Source: Pedobacter hiemivivus (GTDB lineage: Bacteria; Bacteroidota; Bacteroidia; Sphingobacteriales; Sphingobacteriaceae). From it: a stretch of 64,000 nucleotides of DNA. Location: the NCBI RefSeq assembly GCF_004331685.1, contig NZ_SJSM01000006.1, forward strand, positions 179,848 to 243,847, written 5' to 3'. The notes under the pieces are model-generated. The model was not told the DNA's origin and did not search any database. It was given only the letters and a program-made list of their open reading frames with translations. Shown here in pieces: positions 26,195 to 33,970 of this stretch (within the stretch, counting starts at the first letter, position 1; every line of letters starts with the position of its first letter). Position numbers and translations under genes: made by a program.

Positions 26195-27301
26195 ATGATG
26201 AACGATTTTACGCTCGGAATTGAAGAAGAGTATATGGTGATAGACCCTGTAACCAGGGAGCTCAGCTCACATGATCAGAAAATAGTGGAGGCGGCTCAAA
26301 AAATCCATAAGGACCAGATAAAGGCAGAAATGCACCAGGCTGTTGTGGAGGTAGGCACCGGAATTTGCAAAAATACAGAACAGGCACGTGCGGAGATCTC
26401 AGAATTGAGGTACACCGTTTCACAACTCGCTGGCGAACTGGGCTTGCGAATTGGCGCTGCAGGAACTCACCCCTTCTCTCACTGGGAGAAACAGCTCATC
26501 ACCGAGCATCCACGCTACAGCAATATTGTAAATGAATTGCAAGAAGCAGCACGCTCTAACCTGATCTTTGGTCTGCATGTACATGTAGGCATTCAATCGC
26601 GCGAGTTAGCCATACACATTGCCAACCAGGTGCGCTATTTTTTACCGCATGTGTTTGCTTTATCCACCAACTCCCCTTTTTGGGAAGGTCGGAACACAGG
26701 ATATAAATCCTACAGAACCAAGATATTTGACAAATTCCCGCGTACAGGCATCCCTGATACTTTTAACAGCATTGAGGATTACGACAACTATGTGAAATTG
26801 CTGATTAAGACCAACAGTATAGATAATGCCAAGAAAATCTGGTGGGACATTAGGGTACATCCCTTTTTCGAAACCATAGAGTTCAGAATTTGCGACTGTC
26901 CGATGTTAATCGAGGAAACGATGGCTTTTGCAGCCCTGTTCCAGGCATTATGCGCCAAACTATACAAGTTGCGTCTACAGAACATGGAATTTATCAGTTA
27001 TTCCAGAGCATTGATCAATGAGAACAAGTGGAGGGCGGCCAGATATGGTATTGACGGAAACCTGATTGATTTTGGCAAGGAAATGGAGGTAAACTGCCGA
27101 AACCTTATATTGGAATTATTGGACTTTATTGATGATGTGGTAGACGAATTGGGCTGTAGAAATGAGATCAACTATGTGTTAAAAATACTGGAAAACGGAA
27201 CGGGAGCAGACAGACAGTTAGCCATTTACGAACAATCTGGCAACTTTGAAACTGTGGTAGACTATATAACTACTCAAACATTAATTGGAGCAAAGCAGTA
27301 A
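26195..27301 (+). CDS. GCS2/YbdK family carboxylate-amine ligase
   Basis: 368 residues. The N-terminus MMNDFTLGIEEEYMVID holds the GIEEE metal/ATP motif of the glutamate-cysteine ligase 2 family. HQAVVEVGTG and a FGLHVHVGIQS segment supply further active-site residues. Family members join the carboxylate of one substrate, often glutamate, to an amine using ATP. True glutathione synthesis is not implied, because no glutathione synthetase is present. The stop codon abuts the start of the next gene with no spacer. A TTTG at 26098-26101 with a half-matching TAATTTAA 19 nt downstream is a weak promoter candidate. Confidence 0.88.
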   Translation: MMNDFTLGIEEEYMVIDPVTRELSSHDQKIVEAAQKIHKDQIKAEMHQAVVEVGTGICKNTEQARAEISELRYTVSQLAGELGLRIGAAGTHPFSHWEKQLITEHPRYSNIVNELQEAARSNLIFGLHVHVGIQSRELAIHIANQVRYFLPHVFALSTNSPFWEGRNTGYKSYRTKIFDKFPRTGIPDTFNSIEDYDNYVKLLIKTNSIDNAKKIWWDIRVHPFFETIEFRICDCPMLIEETMAFAALFQALCAKLYKLRLQNMEFISYSRALINENKWRAARYGIDGNLIDFGKEMEVNCRNLILELLDFIDDVVDELGCRNEINYVLKILENGTGADRQLAIYEQSGNFETVVDYITTQTLIGAKQ

Positions 27302-28126
27302 ATGACGGATAAGAATAAGATAGAAATAGCCGTTATTGATATGAATAAGGGGAATGCCAATGAAGGAATGCGTGGCATAGCCGAAATCTTGTTGCGCTAT
27401 CAGACCGAAATGGGCCTAAGCTTATCATTTGATGTGTTTGATTTGAGACAGAAAGGGGAAATACCTGATCTGAATTATGACATATACATTTCCAGTGGTG
27501 GCCCCGGGAGCCCTTATGAAGGTGAACAATGGGAAAATGACTTTTTTGATCTGCTGGGACAAATTGAAAGTTTTAATGCAAACAATGAGCGGACTAAGAA
27601 GTATGCTTTCCTAATCTGTCATTCCTTCCAAATGGCTTGCCGCAAGTTCGGGCTCGGCCATGTCATACAAAGGCAGTCCCCTGCTTTTGGCATCTTTCCC
27701 ATGTTTTTAACAGAAGAGGGTAAAAACGACCCCTTGTTTAATGGTCTACCAACCCCCTTTTATGCGGTTGATAGTCGCCACTGGCAAGTAATAAACCCTA
27801 AGCATACCCCCTTTTATATTACGGACAACAAGGTACTCGCACTCGAAAAAGACAGACCACATGTTGATCTGGAACGATGTGTGATGTCGATCCGTTTTAC
27901 AAAAGAGATTGTTGGCACTCAGTTTCACCCGGAGGCCGATCCCATAGGCATAAAATTATATTTGCTTCAGGAGGATAAAAAGAAGACCATCATCGAAAAC
28001 CATGGCATAGAAAAGTATAATGAGATGCTCAATAGTATTGATGATCCTACCCGGATTGCTTTAACGCAACAGGTTATTTTGCCAAACTTTTTAAACGAGG
28101 CCATAAACACTTTACGGAAAGGATGA
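27302..28126 (+). CDS. Class I glutamine amidotransferase-like protein
   Basis: 274 residues. The oxyanion strand is SSGGPGSP (64-71), the candidate nucleophile is Cys106 in LICHSFQMAC, and His209 with Glu211 in TQFHPEAD complete a C-H-E triad. The elbow reads ICHSF rather than the usual G-x-C-x-G, so it is an unusual member. A long C-terminal helical tail follows the domain. It may release ammonia from glutamine or act as a gamma-glutamyl hydrolase on the product of the neighbouring ligases. It starts directly after the ligase stop and ends 1 nt before the next ATG. Confidence 0.8.
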   Translation: MTDKNKIEIAVIDMNKGNANEGMRGIAEILLRYQTEMGLSLSFDVFDLRQKGEIPDLNYDIYISSGGPGSPYEGEQWENDFFDLLGQIESFNANNERTKKYAFLICHSFQMACRKFGLGHVIQRQSPAFGIFPMFLTEEGKNDPLFNGLPTPFYAVDSRHWQVINPKHTPFYITDNKVLALEKDRPHVDLERCVMSIRFTKEIVGTQFHPEADPIGIKLYLLQEDKKKTIIENHGIEKYNEMLNSIDDPTRIALTQQVILPNFLNEAINTLRKG

Positions 28127-28127
28127 C

Positions 28128-29315
28128 ATGATTGAGCGCTACAGGAATAGTTTTAACACTTTATTTACTAAAGAAAAGTATCTTGAGTTTATCCATAATC
28201 TTGAAGAAGGCTTTGTAAAAATTCCTTTTAGAGTGGCTGAAACTCCAGTATTTATACCCAAAGCTTTAGAAAAGCAATTAATTGCTGCCGGAGCAGAGCT
28301 CATTGCCTTAATTAAACAACCAGACTTCAAAACTCTGACCAATGATGCTATTCCTGCAGCTTGGAACGTAGCTAACGAGAACGACCATCCCCATTTTTTG
28401 TCCTTCGATTTTGGTATTTGCAAAGACGATCAGGGTAATCTGCTGCCTAAACTAATTGAGATGCAGGGCTTCCCTTCTCTTTATGGCTTTCAGGCGCATT
28501 TAGCAAACACATACAAAACAACATTTAATTTGCCTCATCATTTAAGCCCCTATTTTAACGGACTAAATGAGGCTCAATATATTGATTTACTTAAATCGAT
28601 TATTTTAGGTAAGCATCAGCCACACGAAGTGGCCCTGATGGATGTAGATGCTCCGGAACAAAAAACGTTGATCGATTTCTTGATCACCAAACAATTTCTT
28701 GGCCTAAAAATACTAAGCCTAACCGACATATTTAAAGAAGGACAAAATCTATTTTATCAGGAAAACGGCAAAAAAGTACAGTTAAAAAGAATATACAACC
28801 GGCTTGTATTTGATGAGATTGCGGATCAAACAGCGTTGTTTAAAGGCAACTTTGATCCGCGAGAGGCATTAGATATAGAATGGATTACCCATCCCAACTG
28901 GTTTTACAGAATAAGCAAGTATACCATGCCTTTTCTCAAAACTGAGTTTGTCCCAGAAACGCATTTTCTAAATACGTTAACTGCTATCCCTGCGGATCTG
29001 GAGAATTACGTATTGAAACCTTTGTTCTCTTTTGCAGGAAAGGGTGTAATTATTGATGTGACACTGGCTGATATCCATAACATAAAGGATCCTCAGAACT
29101 GGATTTTGCAAAGAAAGGTGATTTATGAACCTGTAGTACAAGCACCTGAGGGTGGTATAAAAGTAGAAATCAGGCTGATGTATTTATGGCCAGATGGACA
29201 GGAGCCCAAACTTTGTATTAACCTGACCAGATTAAGCAGAGGTAAAATGATTGGTGTAAGTTATAATAAAGATTTTGACTGGGTAGGCGGCACTGTCGGT
29301 TTGATGGAACGCTAA
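28128..29315 (+). CDS. ATP-grasp-like protein of an amidoligase operon
   Basis: 395 residues. No standard family name is recognised. The C-terminal half looks like an ATP-grasp core: NYVLKPLFSFAGKGV (293-307) with the ATP-binding lysine and glycine loop, a WILQRK segment (325-330) at the hinge, EIRLMYLW (347-354) and NLTRLSRG (365-372) as metal- and phosphate-binding motifs. The N-terminal half contains FLSFDFG and KLIEMQGFPSLYGFQ, reminiscent of glutathionylspermidine synthetase-like substrate domains. It probably activates a carboxylate as acyl phosphate. Its place directly after a GCS2 ligase and an amidotransferase suggests the same pathway. The fold call is by motif reading only. Confidence 0.65.
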   Translation: MIERYRNSFNTLFTKEKYLEFIHNLEEGFVKIPFRVAETPVFIPKALEKQLIAAGAELIALIKQPDFKTLTNDAIPAAWNVANENDHPHFLSFDFGICKDDQGNLLPKLIEMQGFPSLYGFQAHLANTYKTTFNLPHHLSPYFNGLNEAQYIDLLKSIILGKHQPHEVALMDVDAPEQKTLIDFLITKQFLGLKILSLTDIFKEGQNLFYQENGKKVQLKRIYNRLVFDEIADQTALFKGNFDPREALDIEWITHPNWFYRISKYTMPFLKTEFVPETHFLNTLTAIPADLENYVLKPLFSFAGKGVIIDVTLADIHNIKDPQNWILQRKVIYEPVVQAPEGGIKVEIRLMYLWPDGQEPKLCINLTRLSRGKMIGVSYNKDFDWVGGTVGLMER

Positions 29316-29365
29316 ATTTACATTTAACAGACCCCTTTTGCCCAAGGGCTTTATATTTTTGTAAT

Positions 29366-29524
29366 ATGGATATTCAAACGATTTTAGTGACCTTACTATT
29401 TGCCGCCGCCATATTCTATGTCGGCCGTATAGTATATCGCGCTGTATCTCCTAAAAGCGGAGGTTGTGCTTCGAATTGTAAATGCGGTGTCGACTTTTCT
29501 AATATCGAACCCAATAAGAAATAG
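29366..29524 (+). CDS. FeoB-associated Cys-rich small membrane protein
   Basis: A 52-residue frame starting MDIQTILVTLLFAAAIFYVG, with one transmembrane helix (about 4-24) followed by a short tail in which three cysteines cluster (GGCASNCKCG). This is the layout of the FeoB-associated Cys-rich membrane protein family, linked to iron uptake or redox, though no feoB is nearby. A TATTTTTG box ends 5 nt before the ATG, so the transcript could be nearly leaderless. It precedes a Crp/Fnr regulator by 17 nt. Confidence 0.7.
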   Translation: MDIQTILVTLLFAAAIFYVGRIVYRAVSPKSGGCASNCKCGVDFSNIEPNKK

Positions 29525-29541
29525 ATCTCATCCATAATTAT

Positions 29542-30132
29542 ATGCTGGAGCAATTTAAAGCCTACCTACAGAACAAAGTCGCCATCACAGATGAGCAATT
29601 TGAACTTATTTCCGGCAAACTAAAAATAAAAACCTTTGAAAAGAATGAAATGATCCTGATGAAAGGTGAAGTTTCGGCCCACGGTTATTTTGTAATGAGC
29701 GGCCTATTGCGCAGTTATTCGATAGACAGCAAGGGGAAAACGCATATCATACAATTTGCACCCGAACAATGGTGGCTATCTGACCGTAACGGGATGCTTT
29801 TTAACGAAGCTTCTGATTTCTTTATTGATGCCATAGAACGGACAGAGGCTGTAGTGATTCCCAAAGATTATATCAATGATGCTGCGAAAATTGTTCCCTG
29901 CATGCATGATTTTAACCACACCATCCTCAACAATTCGATCAGGTTTATGCAAAAACGGATCAATATGCTCCTAAGTGCAACCGCCGAAGAGCGTTACCTG
30001 AATTTCATAAAACTCTATCCAAATCTTACCTTAAGGGTACCACAATGGATGATAGCGTCCTATCTGGGCATCACGCCGGAGTCGCTAAGCAGGGTCCGCA
30101 AAGACCTGGCACATAAGCATTTTAAAATTTAA
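29542..30132 (+). CDS. Crp/Fnr family transcriptional regulator
   Basis: 196 residues. An N-terminal cyclic-nucleotide-binding-like beta-roll (about 20-115) contains GYFVMSGLLRSYSIDSKGK. A C-terminal winged helix-turn-helix (about 145-190) has the VPQWMIASYLGITPESLSRVRKDL recognition region. No FNR-type N-terminal cysteine cluster is seen, so the effector is not oxygen through an Fe-S cluster in the classical way. It sits next to YceI and pirin genes, likely targets or partners. Confidence 0.9.
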   Translation: MLEQFKAYLQNKVAITDEQFELISGKLKIKTFEKNEMILMKGEVSAHGYFVMSGLLRSYSIDSKGKTHIIQFAPEQWWLSDRNGMLFNEASDFFIDAIERTEAVVIPKDYINDAAKIVPCMHDFNHTILNNSIRFMQKRINMLLSATAEERYLNFIKLYPNLTLRVPQWMIASYLGITPESLSRVRKDLAHKHFKI

Positions 30133-30175
30133 TGCTTTCTTAACATACATCAATGTAGCGCTAAACATATCACCA

Positions 30176-30183
30176 TAACTTTG
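30176..30183 (+). promoter_or_regulatory. -7 box of the yceI promoter
   Basis: TAACTTTG matches TAnnTTTG exactly, 38 nt before the YceI start. No clear -33 TTTG is seen, which would suit an activator-dependent promoter; the Crp/Fnr gene directly upstream is a candidate activator. Confidence 0.5.
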
Positions 30184-30221
30184 TGTTGTTAATTAAAAGA
30201 AATATATAAAACAACAATATT

Positions 30222-30752
30222 ATGGCAACTACAACTTGGGTTTTAGACCCTGCTCACAGTGAATTACAATTTAAAGTAAAACATTTAATGATCACTACTG
30301 TAACTGGTAGCATGAATGTATTAACTGCAACATTAACTTCTGAATCAGACGATTTCCAAGGCGCTCATGTTAATTTCGAAGCTGAGACTGGATCAATTGA
30401 TACTGGAAATACCGATCGTGATACGCACTTAAAAAGCGGCGACTTCTTTAATGCTGATGAATTTCCAAAAGTTAGCTTTGAATCTACTTCGTTCGAAAAG
30501 GACGGAAGTGACTATGTACTAGCAGGTAATTTAACCATTAGGGATGTAACCAAATCGGTAAAATTAGATGTAGAATTTGGTGGTATCGCTACTGATCCAT
30601 GGGGAAATACTAAAGCTGGATTTACCTTAAGTGGGAAAATTAAAAGAACAGATTTCGGCTTAACCTGGAATGCAGCTTTAGAAACTGGTGGCGTAATGGT
30701 AAGTGAAGATGTAAGAATTTTAGGTGAATTACAATTCGTAAAACAAGCCTAA
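30222..30752 (+). CDS. YceI family protein (cytoplasmic form)
   Basis: 176 residues. The start MATTTWVLDPAHSELQFKVKH is the first strand of the YceI lipocalin-like barrel. GDFFNADEFPKVSFESTSFE and YVLAGNLTIRDVTKSVKLDV are further family landmarks. No signal peptide is present, so unlike E. coli YceI it stays in the cytoplasm. The barrel binds polyisoprenoid or amide lipids in known members. It is followed by a pirin gene after 47 nt. Confidence 0.93.
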   Translation: MATTTWVLDPAHSELQFKVKHLMITTVTGSMNVLTATLTSESDDFQGAHVNFEAETGSIDTGNTDRDTHLKSGDFFNADEFPKVSFESTSFEKDGSDYVLAGNLTIRDVTKSVKLDVEFGGIATDPWGNTKAGFTLSGKIKRTDFGLTWNAALETGGVMVSEDVRILGELQFVKQA

Positions 30753-30799
30753 GTAGAATTAAAACAACGCATCCAATCGTAATAGAGAAAGGAGAAAAG

Positions 30800-31678
30800 A
30801 TGGAAGCAAATACAAAACAGGTGTCGGCTGTATTAAGTCCGCCGGCACCACATATGGTTGGTGATGGGTTTAGGGTACATAACTTTTTCCCCAGCGGTTA
30901 CAAAATTAAAATGAGCCCATTTTTTCTGCTTGATTACAACGCTAAAATTGGATTTTCGGCGAGAAATGAACCTAGAGGCGTTGGCGTACACCCACACAGG
31001 GGCTTCGAAACTGTAACCATTGCCTATCACGGCGCCGTAGCGCATCACGATAGTGCTGGCAACAGCGGGGTAATTTATCCTGGCGATGTACAATGGATGA
31101 CTGCAGCGAGAGGAATATTGCATAAGGAATTTCACGAAGCAGAATACAGTAAAAAGGGTGGTGATTTTCAGATGGTGCAACTATGGGTTAATTTACCAGC
31201 CAAGGATAAAATGAGTCCGCCAAAATATCAGGGCATTAAACATGAAGATATTGCCAAACACATTTTATCTGATGATGGTGATGCCATTGAAGTCATTGCC
31301 GGAACATACCAGGACACCAAAGGTTCTGCGAGTACTTTCAGCCCCATTAATGTGTACAATGCACGCCTAAACAAAGGTGGAAAAGCGGAGTTTAGCTTCC
31401 CGGCAACGTATAATACTGGGCTTGTAATTATTGAAGGCCGTATACAAGTGAATGATGCTGAAGTAGCTGAAACAGACCAATTTGTTCATTTTAAAAATGA
31501 GGGCACGGAAATTAAAATTGAAGCTTTAGAAGATAGTGTGGTTTTAATCCTTAGTGGCGAACCTATTAATGAACCTATTGCGCAATACGGTCCTTTTCTG
31601 ATGAACACGGCTGAAGAAATACAACAGGCTATTAGTGATTATAATCAAGGTAAGTTTGGGTATTTGGAAGAAGAATAA
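30800..31678 (+). CDS. Pirin family protein
   Basis: 292 residues. The bicupin metal site is visible: GVGVHPHRGFETVTI supplies two histidines, and GILHKEFHE supplies a histidine and a glutamate. A C-terminal cupin with GEPINEPIAQYGPFLMNT follows, the usual pirin ending. Pirins act as quercetinases or redox-sensing co-regulators. The trio Crp/Fnr, YceI, pirin suggests a shared stress response. The stop is followed after 11 nt by a long hairpin element. Confidence 0.93.
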   Translation: MEANTKQVSAVLSPPAPHMVGDGFRVHNFFPSGYKIKMSPFFLLDYNAKIGFSARNEPRGVGVHPHRGFETVTIAYHGAVAHHDSAGNSGVIYPGDVQWMTAARGILHKEFHEAEYSKKGGDFQMVQLWVNLPAKDKMSPPKYQGIKHEDIAKHILSDDGDAIEVIAGTYQDTKGSASTFSPINVYNARLNKGGKAEFSFPATYNTGLVIIEGRIQVNDAEVAETDQFVHFKNEGTEIKIEALEDSVVLILSGEPINEPIAQYGPFLMNTAEEIQQAISDYNQGKFGYLEEE

Positions 31679-31689
31679 GAGAAGAAATG

Positions 31690-31763
31690 ACCGTTCTCTT
31701 CAACGGCTGCATTGCTTCGCTGAAGGGCGAAGAACGCTGAGGCCGTTTCTGAGAAGGTAATTT
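31690..31763 (+). repeat. Left arm of an inverted hairpin-element pair
   Basis: This 74-nt arm folds on itself: ACC-TTCTC-AACGGC (31690-31707) pairs with GCCGTT-GAGAA-GGT (31742-31758), with small internal loops, and inside it CTTCGC (31715-31720) pairs with GCGAAG (31727-31732). A near-identical copy in opposite orientation lies at 31928-32002. It resembles a REP-like or structured 3'-UTR element. Confidence 0.75.
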
Positions 31764-31825
31764 CTTTGCTTACTACAGACCTAGAAGGGGTAAAAAAGAC
31801 AGAAACCTCGTTCTAGTAACAAGAA

Positions 31826-31869
31826 AAAAAGGCAATGCCCCGGAATCTATTCCGGGGCATTGCCTTTTT
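31826..31869. terminator. Bidirectional terminator between pirin and ispF
   Basis: A perfect stem of 16 bp (31831-31846 with 31849-31864) is extended by A-T pairs to 21 bp and flanked by an A-run and a T-run. It can terminate the plus-strand pirin transcript and the minus-strand ispF transcript. It is centred between the two hairpin arms. Confidence 0.9.
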
Positions 31870-31927
31870 CATTTATAGGAATAACTAAGTTCTCAAAGCA
31901 GTTCCGTTTATCCTTATTGTGAAAGAA

Positions 31928-32002
31928 AAATTACCTTCTCAGAAACGGCCTCAGCGTTCTTCGCTTCTTCGGCGAAGTAATGCAGCCGTTGAAGAGAACG
32001 GT
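31928..32002 (-). repeat. Right arm of an inverted hairpin-element pair
   Basis: The reverse complement of this 75-nt segment aligns with 31690-31763 with about four substitutions and one single-base indel. It keeps the AACGGC/GCCGTT and CTTCGC/GCGAAG pairings. Its outer end touches the ispF stop codon (32002-32004). Thus both convergent genes are followed by the same stem-loop in the same sense. Confidence 0.75.
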
Positions 32003-32484
32003 TATTTTTCACGTTGAATTAAGCACACTGCATAAGCAACAACACCTTCTTCACGACCGATAAAGCCCATTTGTTCATTGGTAGTCGCTTTTATGGAGAT
32101 ATCTTCAGTTGAGATCCCCGCTGCTTCAGCAATATGTTGTTGCATAGCAGGAATATGAGGATTGATTTTAGGTGCCTCAATGCACAGCATGGCATCGATA
32201 TTACCTATTTCGTAACCTTTATCGGTTAATAGTTTAACTGTTTCTTGTAGCAAGATCAGGCTGCTGATTCCCTTCCAGCGAGGGTCAGTATTTTTAAAAT
32301 GATAGCCTATATCTCTTAAATTGGCAGCCCCAAGTAATGCGTCGCATATTGCATGTAGTAATACATCGGCATCCGAATGCCCAAAAGCCCCACTATGATG
32401 TTCCAAATTAACCCCCCCAACTATAAATGGATGGTTTTCTTTTAACTGGTGTACATCAAATCCAAAACCTACTTTAATTTTCAT
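32002..32484 (-). CDS. ispF: 2-C-methyl-D-erythritol 2,4-cyclodiphosphate synthase
   Basis: 160 residues. The zinc-binding N-terminal motif GFGFDVHQL is present, along with the GHSDADVLLHAICDALLGA signature and a C-terminal KATTNEQMGFIGREEG CMP-binding loop. It closes the cyclic diphosphate in the MEP isoprenoid pathway. No other MEP gene is in the window. The stop overlaps the edge of the right hairpin arm. Upstream are three spaced copies of a TGTAATAGAA-like sequence. Confidence 0.96.
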   Translation of the reverse strand: MKIKVGFGFDVHQLKENHPFIVGGVNLEHHSGAFGHSDADVLLHAICDALLGAANLRDIGYHFKNTDPRWKGISSLILLQETVKLLTDKGYEIGNIDAMLCIEAPKINPHIPAMQQHIAEAAGISTEDISIKATTNEQMGFIGREEGVVAYAVCLIQREK

Positions 32485-32496
32485 TCTTTACGTATT

Positions 32497-32536
32497 TTCT
32501 ATTTTACACTCTTTCTATTACATGCGTTCTATTACA
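32497..32536 (-). repeat. Three short direct repeats upstream of ispF
   Basis: On the minus strand TGTAATAGAA occurs twice (32527-32536, 32513-32522) and as TGTAAAATAGAA once (32497-32508), at 14-16 nt spacing, between porV and the ispF start. They could be a regulator site array or a small slippage expansion. Confidence 0.4.
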
Positions 32537-32560
32537 CCCTCGTCGGGTTTAGCGCAATTA

Positions 32561-33748
32561 TTAAGGCTGGTTTCCTGCAGCTCCAAAATTAAATAGCATG
32601 CTAAACCTTAGCGTATTGGCCAGGGGGCTTTTCTGCACATTTGCGACCAGGTAGGCAATATCAATATTAAACACATTATACTTTAAACCAGCCCCAAGGG
32701 TAAAATAACGCCTGTTTCCTTTAGTCGGACTTTCGTAAAAGTAACCGGTCCTTAAAGCAAATTGCTGATTGTACCAATACTCCATACCGGCAGCAATATT
32801 GATTTCTCTTATCTCTTCTTTAAAGCCGCCCGGAGCATCATTAAAGGACCCAAAAATACCGGCAGGCACCGAGCGATCGGGATCTTCGCCGGCAATAATT
32901 TTTCCATTTGCATCATAGATAGGTTGGGTAGGTACCAATAATTTATTAAAATCCAATGCAAAAGTAAACTGGTTATAATCATCAATCAGAAAAGTTGAAG
33001 CACCACCAATTTTGAGATTTGTGGGCAGAAAATAACTATTCCCTTTATCCGAATAACTGAGCTTTGTACCAATATTCGAAATGTTAAGTCCCGCAGAAAC
33101 AATTGCATCAGTGCCCAAAAATATAGTAGGCTTTTTAAAAAAAGCAGAAACATCAACAGCGACCGCTCTACCTGGACTAACCTGCTGTCCTGCCGAAAAT
33201 TGGCCCGAAGTAAGATTGGAATAAATATATCTTAAGGAAGTCCCTAAGGAAAAAGTGGCGTCCAGCTGTCGGGCATAAGTAATATCGGCAGCCAATTCAC
33301 TAGGTGTGTAAATACCCAAATCCTGCTGATTTACGTCGGTCAACTGGATTTCTCCGAGGTTAAAATATCGCAAAGAGCCACCTATTGTTGTTTTTTCATT
33401 CGGCTTATAAAAGCCGCTAACATAAGTCAGGTTTACATCAGGCACAAGACTTTTTAGCCAAGGACTGTAAGAAATCGCAAAACCATATTTCTTGTCTAAA
33501 AAGGCTAATTTAGAGGGGTTTATAGCCATTGCATTCCCATCGGGCTGCACAGCTACCCCCACATCTCCCATACTTCCCGAACGGGCATCGGGTGTGATGA
33601 GTAAAAAAGGCACACCTGTAATAATGTTGTTGGTCACACTGCCATTAGTTAGGGTACCAGGTTGCACCTCCTGGGCAGACAGATCCTTAGAAACTGCAAG
33701 CAAAGAAAATACACATAAAGCAGTTTTAACGAAGCGCCCTAAATTCAT
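32561..33748 (-). CDS. porV: Type IX secretion outer-membrane channel protein PorV
   Basis: About 395 residues from the ATG at 33748; the frame extends upstream only to a TTG. The signal peptide is MNLGRFVKTALCVFSLLAVS ending near DLSAQ. The mature start PFLLITPDARSGSMGDVGVA and the SKLAFLDKKYGFAISYSPWL strand are typical of PorV/LptO, a FadL-like 14-strand barrel. PorV receives T9SS cargo from the translocon and hands it to PorU. It is divergent from gldJ. porU, often next door in other Bacteroidota, is absent here. Confidence 0.9.
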   Translation of the reverse strand: MNLGRFVKTALCVFSLLAVSKDLSAQEVQPGTLTNGSVTNNIITGVPFLLITPDARSGSMGDVGVAVQPDGNAMAINPSKLAFLDKKYGFAISYSPWLKSLVPDVNLTYVSGFYKPNEKTTIGGSLRYFNLGEIQLTDVNQQDLGIYTPSELAADITYARQLDATFSLGTSLRYIYSNLTSGQFSAGQQVSPGRAVAVDVSAFFKKPTIFLGTDAIVSAGLNISNIGTKLSYSDKGNSYFLPTNLKIGGASTFLIDDYNQFTFALDFNKLLVPTQPIYDANGKIIAGEDPDRSVPAGIFGSFNDAPGGFKEEIREINIAAGMEYWYNQQFALRTGYFYESPTKGNRRYFTLGAGLKYNVFNIDIAYLVANVQKSPLANTLRFSMLFNFGAAGNQP

Positions 33749-33970
33749 CAGCTCTGAATAATTTAACAATTATTGAACGCAAGTTAACATAGTAAGGAGT
33801 AATTTCAAAGTATTGTGTCCTTCTATAGTTTTAAATTAACTCCTTATTTTAAATTATTGATTATGTTCTTGCAGCGTAATCCTTTTTTTGTGTAATTTTA
33901 ACTCTTAGTAATGTTAAAGGTGATTTAACCTCATACGATAACGCTTATAGATAGATTTATACTACATTAA

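Noticed and set aside
32495..32540. CRISPR-like repeat
   Set aside because: Units are only 10-12 nt with 4-6 nt between them, far from CRISPR dimensions, and no cas gene is in the window.
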